From the IMG/VR virus record IMGVR_UViG_3300032236_000548, positions 1 to 64,000 of that record: a stretch of DNA of 64,000 bases; one strand, 5' to 3'. The notes beneath the pieces are model-generated. The model did not search any database, was not told where the DNA came from, and was given only the letters and a program-made list of their open reading frames with translations. Positions 22,189 to 29,905 of the stretch are shown here, piece after piece (position 1 is the first letter of the stretch; every line of letters starts with the position of its first letter). The position numbers and the translations under genes were made by a program. This stretch comes from a virus.

Positions 22189-22359
22189 ATGACACATTGG
22201 ACTATGACAGTACAAGAAGCAGAAGACGGTAGTGGAGATTTGATTCTTCCACTACCACAAGACTTGCTGGATTTGCAAGGATGGAAAGAAGGGGACACAC
22301 TCGAGTGGACGGATATGGGCGATGGCTCATGGAGTTTATCGAAAGCAGACAATGGCTAA
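22189..22359 (+). CDS. AbrB/MazE-like swapped-hairpin protein
   Basis: 56 residues from the ATG at 22189. The segment LPLPQDLLDLQGWKEGDTLEW followed by a short DGSWSLSK strand matches the AbrB/SpoVT fold of transition-state regulators and MazE antitoxins. In these, a dimer of swapped hairpins binds DNA. No toxin partner is next to it; instead it overlaps the IF-1 gene by 8 nt. It may be a small transcription regulator of phage or host genes. Confidence 0.65.
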   Translation: MTHWTMTVQEAEDGSGDLILPLPQDLLDLQGWKEGDTLEWTDMGDGSWSLSKADNG

Positions 22360-22570
22360 AGACGACATTATTGAATTAACAGGCTCAGTTGAAGAAGTAC
22401 TACCTGGAAACATGTTCCGGGTTAAAGTAGAAAACATGCCAAACCCGTTACTTTGTTATATGGGTGGCAAATTGAAACAAAACAAGATACGCATTATCTT
22501 AGGCGATAATGTAAGGCTAGAGGTTAGTCCGTATGACCTCAGCAAGGGTAGAGTAACTTATAGGTTGTAA
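22352..22570 (+). CDS. infA: Translation initiation factor IF-1
   Basis: 72 residues, the exact length of E. coli IF-1. Visible IF-1 features: MAKDDIIELTGSV at the start, LPGNMFRVKVEN, a shortened turn, GGKLKQNKIRIILGD, and the diagnostic ending V.PYDLSKGRVTYRL. It is a single OB-fold that binds the ribosomal A site during initiation. The start at 22352 is chosen by homology; the reading frame extends upstream. Acquisition from a host is likely, and the remaining sequence divergence suggests long residence in the phage. It may alter translation toward phage mRNAs. Confidence 0.93.
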   Translation: MAKDDIIELTGSVEEVLPGNMFRVKVENMPNPLLCYMGGKLKQNKIRIILGDNVRLEVSPYDLSKGRVTYRL

Positions 22571-22571
22571 C

Positions 22572-23234
22572 ATGAATATCATTCTCGAACGTGTAAACAA
22601 TGTTTGTAAAAGTGTTCGGGAAGATTGTCAGGACCTTATAACCTTTAAAAAGTTAATATCCAAAACTAGATCAGCTTTTAAAAAACACGAGTTTGATTTA
22701 TCATTAAAGACTAAAAAAGAAAAAGACTGGGATACTGACAAGTTTTATGTGGTAGCATATTACGACTCAGAAAACGATGCCCAAGGTGAAACTCCAATTG
22801 AAGTCATTGTGCATCATAACTTAGATGGAACTGAAGAGTTTGGATTGCATCAAGTGACTAGTTTTCTTATAGAAATTTACGATGCTGTAGTACATGAATT
22901 TAGACATCAGTACCAAAGTATGCGTAGAGATTTTATAGCATACGAAACTAAACCTGTGTCCCCTTATAACGAGTATCTGGCAGACCAAGATGAGATAGAT
23001 GCCTACTCTGTAAGTATCGCAATTGAGCTATTGCGTACAATGGATTCTGACAGGGCCAAGCGCAGACTTTCTAAAATTAGTGTTTTGAGTAAAATGCGTA
23101 CGGGTGCAAATTTATCTAGCCCAATGCTAAGAGCATACATTGGCCATTTTGGTTTAAACGAGATAACACGAATAGTAGCCAAAAAAGTATATAGACACTT
23201 AGATCGACTTGACAAGCAACATATTTTCATGTAA
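22572..23234 (+). CDS. HExxH metallopeptidase-like protein
   Basis: 220 residues. Zinc motif HEFRH (after YDAVV) at about residues 112-116, then a downstream block YLADQDEIDAYSVSIAIELL with the likely third ligand. The same two-part pattern occurs in the protein at 31231 (HEMVH, then YGDRDEMGAHAF), so the two are distant paralogues. No signal peptide. It starts 1 nt after the IF-1 stop. It may be a protease or a non-catalytic SprT-like factor. Confidence 0.65.
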   Translation: MNIILERVNNVCKSVREDCQDLITFKKLISKTRSAFKKHEFDLSLKTKKEKDWDTDKFYVVAYYDSENDAQGETPIEVIVHHNLDGTEEFGLHQVTSFLIEIYDAVVHEFRHQYQSMRRDFIAYETKPVSPYNEYLADQDEIDAYSVSIAIELLRTMDSDRAKRRLSKISVLSKMRTGANLSSPMLRAYIGHFGLNEITRIVAKKVYRHLDRLDKQHIFM

Positions 23235-23237
23235 AAT
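23209..23237 (+). promoter_or_regulatory. Sigma70-type promoter inside the end of the HExxH gene
   Basis: TTGACA (23209-23214), 17-bp spacer, TAAAAT (23232-23237). Expected start near 23244. It drives the gene at 23268 and the overlapping genes after it. Confidence 0.7.
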
Positions 23238-23267
23238 TATCGTATATTAATTCATTCCGGAGCGGGT

Positions 23268-23999
23268 ATGTTAGATGATCTTGTCGGCACAGTTAGAGTG
23301 TATAACGGCCCAGTATGGCCTACTCGCCAAGTCCTTGAATTAGCCTGTGCCGCACAACGCGAGAATCAAAAATATATTAAAACAGACGAGTATGTACTCG
23401 ACTCCGAAGATGTGACCAAAGTGTTGTATGTCAGGCATCCAAACAAAACTCTTATGTTGGTTACAATCAATCCGCAGTACTATCCTACCGGACAAGAGCA
23501 TCAACCCATGCCTCTTAAGATAACTGACGCTGATGTTAGTCAAGCAGATGCAATCGTAAAACACTATAAGAAACTGATGTTTGCCGCTATATCTGGCGAA
23601 AATGAATTTCAAACTACTGTCAATAGTTTACTCAACGGTGAAACTATTGGAGAAAACATGTTTGGGTATATAGCATGTTTGCCTAGTTTGCATTTTAAAG
23701 ATGCCATGTTTACCAATGTTAAGCGTAAGTCTAAAGTAGTCGAAGAAGGTTATTTGGCAGATGTAGGCAGTTGGGTACTAGATTTGGATTGCGAAATACT
23801 TGAAGTTTTAAAGTCAAAAAACTTTGAAGGCTACAATGTTTGTGCTACAATAGGCAATAAGATGGTGAGCTGGATTAGTAAAAATAATCTAGCCACAGGG
23901 CCCTGTGTTATTGTCAAAGCCAAGGTTAAGGATCATTCTAAACATTGGAAGCATGGAAATGATGTAACACGTTTAAATTATGTAAAGGCGGCACAATGA
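23268..23999 (+). CDS. Unknown protein, first gene of an operon
   Basis: 243 residues, with a CCGGAG ribosome site and its own promoter. Soluble alpha/beta protein with segments VRVYNGPVWPTRQVLELAC, VLYVRHPNKTLMLVTINP, LPSLHFKDAMFTNVKRK and GPCVIVKAKVKDHSKHWKHG. No motif of a known enzyme is visible. The His/Lys-rich C terminus might bind nucleic acid. ATGA overlap with the next gene. Confidence 0.65.
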   Translation: MLDDLVGTVRVYNGPVWPTRQVLELACAAQRENQKYIKTDEYVLDSEDVTKVLYVRHPNKTLMLVTINPQYYPTGQEHQPMPLKITDADVSQADAIVKHYKKLMFAAISGENEFQTTVNSLLNGETIGENMFGYIACLPSLHFKDAMFTNVKRKSKVVEEGYLADVGSWVLDLDCEILEVLKSKNFEGYNVCATIGNKMVSWISKNNLATGPCVIVKAKVKDHSKHWKHGNDVTRLNYVKAAQ

Positions 24000-24430
24000 A
24001 AATATCAGAAGAAGAAATGCAGGATTACTTTCCAAAAGTATATCCAAAAATTTTTAGCGGCAAGTACGGTGGTATTGCTGTAGGTAAAGGTTGGTTCGAT
24101 TTGCTTAACCAAGCATGTCGTTTAATCCAAAGTCACTTGGATTGGAAAAAGGATGTCCCGCAAGTTGTTGCTGAACAAGTCAAAGAGAAATTTGGCGGCT
24201 TGCGTTTCTATGTTCAAGGCGGTGATGACTATACACAAGGTATCATTGCTATGGCAGAACAAATGAGTATGATGATGTGCGAAGAATGTGGAGCACCGGG
24301 CGACCGTGGCGGAGATGGATGGATCACTACGTTATGTGAAACTCATCGTGCTGAACGTGATGAAGCCCGTAAGAAAGCAATGGAAGAATACGAACACCGT
24401 AAACTACTTAAAGAAGGATTTGAAGAATGA
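23996..24430 (+). CDS. Small zinc-site protein of a phage/prophage family
   Basis: 144 residues. A central V.EKFGGLRFYV..GDD followed by AEQMSMMMCEECGAPG, and W.TTLCETH, gives a CxxC...CxxH zinc site. This pattern occurs in many uncharacterised phage and prophage proteins. The C terminus is a charged helix (RAERDEARKKAMEEYEHRKL). Coupled by overlaps on both sides. The function is not known. Confidence 0.7.
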   Translation: MKISEEEMQDYFPKVYPKIFSGKYGGIAVGKGWFDLLNQACRLIQSHLDWKKDVPQVVAEQVKEKFGGLRFYVQGGDDYTQGIIAMAEQMSMMMCEECGAPGDRGGDGWITTLCETHRAERDEARKKAMEEYEHRKLLKEGFEE

Positions 24431-25035
24431 TTACAATGCAAGAATTTATGGAACTGGTTAACTTTCGAATTACCGAAGGTAGTGACTACGGTTGGGAATG
24501 TTATGGCCCAGATGCATATATGCTAGACAGTTGGGACGGTGATCACGACGGTGCTAGTTTTACTATCATCTTTGATACTAAGACGCAGGAAGTTTACGAA
24601 GTTCAAGCACATGACTATCGTAACCAACGTGCATATCGAATGCTCAATCCTGACTTCATGAAGAAGATGAAGAAGGAAGCTAAGAAGCGCCATGTTAGTA
24701 AAAAAGAAGCATGGGACGATGTCGACTACGTTGATTTAGACGTGGATGCAGATTGGCTTGGAAAAGCAGAAGCTATCATTGCAGGTGAAGATTACGACAC
24801 TCGTGTACAAGTAGAGGTTGACTTTTCGGACGAAGATTTGCTACAATACATGAAACTAGCGCACAAGCGTGATATTACTTTTAACCAGCTGGTTGAAGAA
24901 GCATTGCGTTTTGCTATTGAAGAAGTCGAGGCAGGGCGTCTTACTAAAGAAGATGCACAAAATTTTGTGCTCGAAAGCAATGGTAAGGCTTGGCCTTTTA
25001 AAACAACATCAGACGAAGAATACAACGAGATATAA
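24427..25035 (+). CDS. Unknown protein with C-terminal ribbon-helix-helix-like segment
   Basis: 202 residues. N-terminal acidic beta-rich domain (WECYGPDAYMLDSWDGD, FTIIFDTKTQEVYEVQAHD), a basic linker (FMKKMKKEAKKRHVSKKEA), and a C-terminal stretch VQVEVDFSDEDLLQYMKLA..RDITFNQLVEEALRFAI. The last piece has the strand-helix-helix rhythm of RHH DNA-binding proteins. ATGA overlap with the zinc-site gene. It could be an autoregulator of the operon; that is inferred. Confidence 0.6.
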   Translation: MITMQEFMELVNFRITEGSDYGWECYGPDAYMLDSWDGDHDGASFTIIFDTKTQEVYEVQAHDYRNQRAYRMLNPDFMKKMKKEAKKRHVSKKEAWDDVDYVDLDVDADWLGKAEAIIAGEDYDTRVQVEVDFSDEDLLQYMKLAHKRDITFNQLVEEALRFAIEEVEAGRLTKEDAQNFVLESNGKAWPFKTTSDEEYNEI

Positions 25036-25036
25036 A

Positions 25037-25891
25037 ATGCGTATCAAATTAGTCAGTGATCTTCATTTAGAGTTCAGTGACATTAACATTCAAAATGATC
25101 AGAACTACGATGTTCTAATCCTGAGTGGCGACATCATGGTTGCCCAAGATCTGTACGACCACCAGCCGCCTATGTCCGGTGCTTGGAGTTTGGATGAGAT
25201 CCCAGGTTTAGGTCGTCGGCAGGCTAGTGCTCAACGGTTCCGTGACTTTTTGAAGCGTTGCAGTTTCCAATTCCCACATACAGTTTATGTGGCCGGCAAT
25301 CACGAATTCTATCACGGTAAGTGGCACAAGACTTTGGATATTCTTGCTACAGAATGCGAGAAGTACCCCAACGTCTATTTCATGGAACGTGGTAGTAAAA
25401 AGATCGATGATGTTACTTTTATCGGTAGCACGTTGTGGACTGACATGAACAAAGGCGATCCTTTGACCATGCATGCCGTTCGTGATATGATGATGGACTA
25501 TAAATGTGTCAAAAAAGAGTTTGAAGGTTACACTAACCTAAAGCCACACGACACAGTTATGCGTCACAAGCAATCACTCGACTACATCAAAAGTGTAGTG
25601 GCAGAAAAGCCAGATGAAAAATTTGTTGTAGTAGGACACCATAGCCCAAGTTTTCAGAGTGTAAGTGAACAATATAAAACTGAGCACTTGATGAACGGTG
25701 CTTACCACAGTGATTTGAGTGAGTTCATTTTGGATCGTCCTCAGATCAAACTGTGGACACATGGACACACGCATCATCCGTTTGATTACATGATTGGCGA
25801 CACCCGAGTTGTATGCAACCCACGTGGTTACGAATCGGATGGTTACAGCGAAGACAGTGGTTGGAACCCTAGTATCTTGTTGGAGGTTTAA
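25037..25891 (+). CDS. Calcineurin-like metallophosphoesterase (second copy)
   Basis: 284 residues from the ATG at 25037. A longer in-frame extension to 24869 is rejected because it would overlap most of the previous gene's end. It shows all metal motifs: SDLHLEF, LSGDIMVA, GNHEFYHG, VVVGHHSPS and HGHTHHPFDY. Unlike the first copy it has a MEEI-free N terminus and a larger cap. Substrate unknown; possibilities include cyclic nucleotides, nucleic-acid ends and phosphoproteins. It lies between an RHH-like gene and a GIY-YIG-like gene. Confidence 0.92.
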   Translation: MRIKLVSDLHLEFSDINIQNDQNYDVLILSGDIMVAQDLYDHQPPMSGAWSLDEIPGLGRRQASAQRFRDFLKRCSFQFPHTVYVAGNHEFYHGKWHKTLDILATECEKYPNVYFMERGSKKIDDVTFIGSTLWTDMNKGDPLTMHAVRDMMMDYKCVKKEFEGYTNLKPHDTVMRHKQSLDYIKSVVAEKPDEKFVVVGHHSPSFQSVSEQYKTEHLMNGAYHSDLSEFILDRPQIKLWTHGHTHHPFDYMIGDTRVVCNPRGYESDGYSEDSGWNPSILLEV

Positions 25892-26401
25892 ATGAGTACA
25901 GTTGCGAAAAATCATGTGAGTCAGTTTAAAGACTTTAAACGAGTTTGCCGTATTAACGACTGTTACGGAGAATGGCTCTACGATAAAATCGATGCCGCTA
26001 TCATGTATGCCGATCATACTAGTTGGGTATACTTTATTACTGTAAACGGAATCATTTATAAGATAGGAGCATCCGGTGTACCGTTAGGTATCCGGATGTC
26101 AGACGGTCAGCCTAAAAAAGGAACCAAGTGTAGATTTGGAAGATACCGCGCTCACAAAGGTACATACTCATACGATACTGACGAGTATTGTAGGAATGAG
26201 CTTAGAGGTATTATTGCTGATAAAAAGAACCTTGTTGAGTTCTGGGCTTACCAATGTCCAGAAGTTAAACAAACTTTAAATATGGCAGGAGATTCTATTG
26301 TAGTGAAGTCTTCAATACACTGGGATTTAGAAAAGGCTTTATTGAATCAGTTTGAAAAAATTACCGGCGTATTGCCAAAGTTAAACAAAGGAAAAGCATA
26401 A
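25892..26401 (+). CDS. GIY-YIG-like protein (second copy)
   Basis: 169 residues. The core WVYFITVNGIIYKIGAS followed by an Arg in LGIRMSD resembles the GIY-YIG/T5orf172 nuclease fold. A Glu in DLEKALLNQFEK could be the metal ligand. The N-terminal segment (QFKDFKRVCRINDCYGEWLYDKIDAA) is unassigned. It is not inside an intron. It starts 1 nt after the stop of the phosphoesterase. Nuclease activity is inferred from a short motif only. Confidence 0.55.
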   Translation: MSTVAKNHVSQFKDFKRVCRINDCYGEWLYDKIDAAIMYADHTSWVYFITVNGIIYKIGASGVPLGIRMSDGQPKKGTKCRFGRYRAHKGTYSYDTDEYCRNELRGIIADKKNLVEFWAYQCPEVKQTLNMAGDSIVVKSSIHWDLEKALLNQFEKITGVLPKLNKGKA

Positions 26402-26586
26402 TGACAGAAAATTTACAACCACCATCAGTTAGCGAAATGATCCGTATTACATCAGAAAATACTTCTGAATTTATGGAGCAAGTTGCTAAACATATTGACA
26501 AACTAGAAGATGCAATAGTAGGATTGCAAAAACGTGTTGCAGAACTTGAAGGTCAAAATGGCGACAATAACACGACACAGCAATAA
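26401..26586 (+). CDS. Small coiled-coil protein
   Basis: 61 residues, ATG overlapping the previous stop. A single long acidic amphipathic helix (VAKHIDKLEDAIVGLQKRVAELEG) with a polar tail suggests a dimeric or trimeric coiled coil. The downstream gene starts within its 3' end. No family recognised. Confidence 0.6.
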   Translation: MTENLQPPSVSEMIRITSENTSEFMEQVAKHIDKLEDAIVGLQKRVAELEGQNGDNNTTQQ

Positions 26587-26791
26587 GTGTATAATTCGAC
26601 AAACGTCTAGTGGACGTGAAGTAGAAGGCGAGGTTATGGCTTTTAACGAAGGTCGTAATCTTACCGTAGTAATGAACAAGTCAGTTAAAATTATGATGAC
26701 TTGGAATGGCAGAATGTACGAGGGCCGGAGTGCTGGTATGGATTTCACTAGTAACGGCCCAACAGTAAGCAAAACACAGACTGGAAGATAA
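26558..26791 (+). CDS. Small beta-rich basic protein
   Basis: 77 residues from the ATG at 26558, overlapping the coiled-coil gene by 29 nt in another frame. Strands such as KCIIRQTSSGREVEGEVMAF, NLTVVMNKSVKIMMTW and RMYEGRSAGMDFTS suggest a small barrel that may bind nucleic acid. The start is judged from length and the ATGGCG context. No family recognised. Confidence 0.6.
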   Translation: MATITRHSNKCIIRQTSSGREVEGEVMAFNEGRNLTVVMNKSVKIMMTWNGRMYEGRSAGMDFTSNGPTVSKTQTGR

Positions 26792-26792
26792 A

Positions 26793-27212
26793 ATGAAAAT
26801 CGGACTTAGTTATAGCCGTTGCGTTCGAGATATTGTAGACGGTGTGGTAGATATCGACGATGTGCTCATATTGATTACCCGTACAGATTTTGATCCAAAT
26901 AAAGACGATGAATGGGCTAGTATTTGGCAAGGGTACCATAAGTTCTCTGCTTGGAGCAATCCTGAATGGAGCTCTTACGCAGATGAAGATGAAGACCGTT
27001 TCCGTTCAGTAAGCATCGAACTTTGGGAAACTGGTAAGCTACACCAACCACGTAAGTTTGGCGCACACCCAGTCCGCCGCCCAGAAATTTGGCTAGAAAC
27101 TGTATTGCCAAACAGTGAATTGGAAAAGAATCCTACTGCCAAAATGGCTTGGGACAAGTTCCAAACTGTTGCCGGATTGACCAATGTTGAATTGGACGAA
27201 AAGTATCGTTAA
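26793..27212 (+). CDS. Unknown phage protein (139 aa)
   Basis: Starts 1 nt after the preceding stop. An N-terminal segment (MKIGLSYSRCVRDIVDGVVDIDDVLILITRTDF) followed by WASIWQGY and SVSIELWETGKLHQPRKFG, then RRPEIWLETVLP. It looks like a compact soluble domain rich in Trp and acidic residues. Last gene before a new promoter. No family recognised. Confidence 0.65.
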   Translation: MKIGLSYSRCVRDIVDGVVDIDDVLILITRTDFDPNKDDEWASIWQGYHKFSAWSNPEWSSYADEDEDRFRSVSIELWETGKLHQPRKFGAHPVRRPEIWLETVLPNSELEKNPTAKMAWDKFQTVAGLTNVELDEKYR

Positions 27213-27216
27213 TTGA

Positions 27217-27245
27217 TTGACACTGTAACCGAATTATTATACAAT
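27217..27245 (+). promoter_or_regulatory. Sigma70-type promoter
   Basis: TTGACA (27217-27222), 17-bp spacer, TACAAT (27240-27245). Expected start near 27252. It drives the membrane-anchored protein gene at 27278. Confidence 0.85.
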
Positions 27246-27277
27246 ACTAATATCGTAACTTGATAGAAAGTTGTAAA

Positions 27278-27685
27278 ATGATTCGGTTAATGATCCTTAT
27301 CGGATTTATAATTTGGGCGATGAAGGCATGCGGCCCGCTCGATACTACATCTGCACAAGCCCCTGTACAAGAACAAGTCGAATACGACCAAGAAGGTTGT
27401 AACATCAAAACATCGAGTCGTTTGGCAAATGAGCACAAAGTTAGTGCTATTCGCAATTTGGAAAAACAAGAATTCAATTTTGGCACTAAAAATGAGTGTA
27501 CTGTAGACTACGATATTACAGTAGACGGCACAGAATATCATTTAACCGAAACTGAAACCGGGCTGGAACAAATGGCTAGTGTCTGCTACTATGCTACAGA
27601 CAGAGCTCGTAAAAACTTACTTTTGAGTTTGGGTGGAAACTTCAAAACAGAAGCCAATATCAATTGCCGTAGGCACGATCAATAA
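27278..27685 (+). CDS. Membrane-anchored or lipoprotein-like exported protein
   Basis: 135 residues from the ATG at 27278. An in-frame TTG at 27260 is less likely. N-terminal hydrophobic segment (MIRLMILIGFIIWAMKAC) ends in a Cys that could be a lipobox, though it is not ideal. The exported part carries four more Cys residues (EGCNIK, NECTVDY, SVCYYATD, NINCRR), consistent with disulfides in the periplasm. It has its own promoter and precedes the lipoprotein cluster. No family recognised. Confidence 0.65.
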   Translation: MIRLMILIGFIIWAMKACGPLDTTSAQAPVQEQVEYDQEGCNIKTSSRLANEHKVSAIRNLEKQEFNFGTKNECTVDYDITVDGTEYHLTETETGLEQMASVCYYATDRARKNLLLSLGGNFKTEANINCRRHDQ

Positions 27686-27701
27686 TTTGGTAAACTTGTA
27701 T

Positions 27702-27730
27702 TTGACACTAGACTCAATCCGCAGTATAAT
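27702..27730 (+). promoter_or_regulatory. Sigma70-type promoter for the lipoprotein cluster
   Basis: TTGACA (27702-27707), 17-bp spacer, TATAAT (27725-27730): perfect consensus. Expected start near 27737. It drives the coupled genes from 27763 on. Confidence 0.92.
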
Positions 27731-27762
27731 AGTAACATCAACACACACAGAAAGGCACTATT

Positions 27763-27891
27763 ATGAAGGCATTTGTATTAGGCACAATTTTTGGAATTGT
27801 TTTAGCTACAGTTGGGTTTTCCGGCATTGCTAAGATTATGGACAAAGGTTTAGACACAGTTAAAACTCAGAGTACGGAGTTGGCAAAATGA
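27763..27891 (+). CDS. Very small membrane protein (42 aa)
   Basis: AAAGG ribosome site, then an ATG. Residues 4-25 are a hydrophobic segment with small residues (VLGTIFGIVLATVGFSGIA), followed by a charged tail KIMDKGLDTVKTQSTELAK. It overlaps the entericidin-like gene by ATGA. It may be a partner (for example an immunity or spanin-like peptide) of the downstream lipoprotein; that is inference from the coupling. Confidence 0.7.
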   Translation: MKAFVLGTIFGIVLATVGFSGIAKIMDKGLDTVKTQSTELAK

Positions 27892-28010
27892 AATTGGTAG
27901 TATCATTAATTTTGGTTTCGGCCCTTGCCGCTTGCTCAACAGTAGCAGGTGTAGGTAAGGATATTCAATCGTCCGCAGAATGGACTAAAGAAAAGATGAG
28001 TGGAAAATGA
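27888..28010 (+). CDS. Entericidin EcnA/B-like small lipoprotein
   Basis: 40 residues, the size of entericidins. Signal peptide MKLVVSLILVSALAAC with a good lipobox (ALAA-C), then STVAGVGKDIQSS, which matches the entericidin pattern C-N-T-x-x-G-x-G-x-D-I. Entericidin B is a bacteriolytic outer-membrane lipoprotein that acts with the antidote EcnA in E. coli. Here it is between a tiny membrane protein and an LPP20-type lipoprotein, all overlapping. It could damage the host envelope at lysis or block superinfection; those roles are inferences. Confidence 0.78.
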   Translation: MKLVVSLILVSALAACSTVAGVGKDIQSSAEWTKEKMSGK

Positions 28011-28564
28011 AAAAGATTTTATTGCTAGTTCCTGTAATTGCAATTTTAACAGCTTGTGGTTCAACCCGTGATCCGTACGAACGCCGTGCAGATGCTGAAC
28101 GTGAACGTCAAGAACGTTATGTAGAAAAGGCTATCGATCAAGCACCTAAGTGGATGTTCAATCCTCCATTGAGTAATAGTGCTGTCTATGAAGCTGGTAC
28201 AGCCGTCAGCGGTGACTTTAGTATGTCAGATATTAAAGCCAAAGCAGATGCATATGGTAAGATTTGTATGGCGGCCGGCGGCACAGCAAGTCAGCGTACA
28301 AAGATCTATCGTATGGATAGTGACCGTGCAAGTACAGAAGTTTCAGAAATGGCACTTCGCACTTCATGTAAAGAAGTTGACCTTACAGGTGTAGAGGTTA
28401 AGGAAATTAAGCGAGTGGCAGAAGGTACACGTTTCCGTACCTATGTATTAGTTGCCCTCCCAACAGGTGATGCTAACATTTTGCGTCGAGCAAAAGAGGA
28501 AGCAAAACAACGTCAGTTTGCCGAAGGTCGTGCAGACAAAGCATTTAAAGAAATGGACAATTAA
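28007..28564 (+). CDS. LPP20-type lipoprotein
   Basis: 185 residues. Lipobox LTAC at residues 14-17 after a typical signal. A charged helix (RRADAERERQERYVEKAID) leads to PKWMFNPP..NSAVYEAGTA, the signature of the LPP20 family of outer-membrane lipoproteins, then a strand-helix region with ASTEVSEM and FRTYVLVALPTGD. It may be exposed in the outer membrane of the infected cell. ATGA overlap with the entericidin-like gene. Confidence 0.75.
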   Translation: MKKILLLVPVIAILTACGSTRDPYERRADAERERQERYVEKAIDQAPKWMFNPPLSNSAVYEAGTAVSGDFSMSDIKAKADAYGKICMAAGGTASQRTKIYRMDSDRASTEVSEMALRTSCKEVDLTGVEVKEIKRVAEGTRFRTYVLVALPTGDANILRRAKEEAKQRQFAEGRADKAFKEMDN

Positions 28565-28565
28565 T

Positions 28566-28883
28566 ATGTTTAAAGAAATTTCAGCAATCGTAGTCGGCTG
28601 GGTCGCAGTTATCGTGTTTCTTACATTTGGTAGTTTTTACACTTACCAATATTTTGCACCCAAGTATCGTCAAGTAGATAACGAAGTATTCAAACAAAGC
28701 GAGCAGTACAATGACGGCATGATCCGTGATTTGGAAAACTTGCAGATTGAATATATCAGTGCTGATGCGGAGAAGAAACAAGCTCTCCGTGCTATTGTGT
28801 TACACCGTTTTAGTGTATACCCAGAGGATAAAATGCCTCCCAACCTTCGTAATTTTTATAACAGTTTGAAAGCAGGTAAGTAA
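28566..28883 (+). CDS. Single-span membrane protein
   Basis: 105 residues from the ATG at 28566; a longer in-frame ATG at 28452 lies in the previous gene and is rejected. One membrane segment at residues 5-26 (ISAIVVGWVAVIVFLTFGSFYTY), then a periplasmic helical part (NDGMIRDLENLQIEYISAD) and a short tail. It sits between two lipoprotein genes, so it may be an inner-membrane partner, as in i-spanin/o-spanin pairs. That reading is inference. Confidence 0.7.
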   Translation: MFKEISAIVVGWVAVIVFLTFGSFYTYQYFAPKYRQVDNEVFKQSEQYNDGMIRDLENLQIEYISADAEKKQALRAIVLHRFSVYPEDKMPPNLRNFYNSLKAGK

Positions 28884-28884
28884 A

Positions 28885-29364
28885 ATGAAAAGTATTCTAG
28901 CCCTTGTAGCTGTCGCAACTCTTTTGACAGCGTGTGATGTTAAAGAAACATCCACTCAAATCGAGCGCCGTAAGCAAGAAGAACTCAGTTTGCAAGGCGT
29001 ACAGTCAGTTGGTATGCCTAGTATTGTAAACTTTGCTGAAAAGCGTATGATGAAAGACATTATCGAGTTGCGTGATCAAAACGTAGCCACTTATGTTTAC
29101 ATCACTGACATGAACGGTAAATTACATAAGGTTTGTAATGCAGTTGGCTATGGCTTGCCTTATGCTACTCAGTATACTAACCCAATGCGTATTAGTGGAG
29201 ATGGGCATGGCTATGTAACGTTGCCACAAGCTGATCCGAATGGATTGTATAGTCCTGCAAGTGCCGACGGTACTTGGGTATTGTGCGTAGACACTAAGTC
29301 TGGCAAGCCTAAGCCAGTTTATATTGAACCACGTGTTATTGTAAGCCCGATTGCTTTAGACTAA
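28885..29364 (+). CDS. Lipoprotein of unknown function
   Basis: 159 residues with the signal MKSILALVAVATLLTAC and a strong lipobox (LTAC, Cys17). The mature part begins with a charged helix (STQIERRKQEELSLQG), then a beta-rich domain (VATYVYITDMNGKLHKVCNAVG, GTWVLCVDTKSGKPKPVYIEP) with two Cys residues that could pair. It starts 1 nt after the preceding stop. A candidate outer-membrane (o-spanin-like) partner of the gene before it. Confidence 0.72.
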   Translation: MKSILALVAVATLLTACDVKETSTQIERRKQEELSLQGVQSVGMPSIVNFAEKRMMKDIIELRDQNVATYVYITDMNGKLHKVCNAVGYGLPYATQYTNPMRISGDGHGYVTLPQADPNGLYSPASADGTWVLCVDTKSGKPKPVYIEPRVIVSPIALD

Positions 29365-29365
29365 T

Positions 29366-29905
29366 ATGAATTGGCCAGTAATTAGAAAAATTATTTGGCA
29401 ACCTAGCGGCGGGTATTGGCTATTCTACTGGAGTGCCATTTACCTTGCCGTTGGAATGTATTCCACTTTTGTTGATAAATTTGCTCGATTTGAATTGATT
29501 GAGTGTGCGTGGTTGTGTATAATTGCTTTACCGTTAATATGTAATCCGCTGGCTCGCCGGCTCAATATGAAAGAGAATCATATGTTTGATTTATTTAAAA
29601 AGAAAAGTAATGTAGTTGCGTTTCCAGAAGTTCCAAAGACAGAAGTTAAGAATCCATATATTCCTCCAGAACCGGAGAAGCCTGCTACCACTTACTACCG
29701 GTTAGGTATTACTAGTAATGGTCGTGTTAGTTTCCAAATGGGTTACAGTGAAATTACTATGAACGCTGGTGGTATCAATAACATGATTGAGCAGTTGGAA
29801 GTATTCCGTGATCAAATCCTTCAATATGAAGATCATGGTCCAGAAGATGATCCAGATGGTGGAGAGCCAGTACCAGTGCCAGCAAAAGAACAGAAGGCCG
29901 CATAA
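29366..29905 (+). CDS. Membrane protein fused to a soluble tail domain
   Basis: 179 residues. Two membrane segments at about 15-33 and 45-62, then a basic stretch and a soluble part (MFDLFKKKSNVVAFPEVPKTEV, then YYRLGITSNGRVSFQMGY). An in-frame ATG at 29582 could start the soluble domain alone. The acidic/Pro C terminus (EDDPDGGEPVPVPAKEQ) is low complexity. It starts 1 nt after the lipoprotein stop. No family recognised. Confidence 0.65.
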   Translation: MNWPVIRKIIWQPSGGYWLFYWSAIYLAVGMYSTFVDKFARFELIECAWLCIIALPLICNPLARRLNMKENHMFDLFKKKSNVVAFPEVPKTEVKNPYIPPEPEKPATTYYRLGITSNGRVSFQMGYSEITMNAGGINNMIEQLEVFRDQILQYEDHGPEDDPDGGEPVPVPAKEQKAA

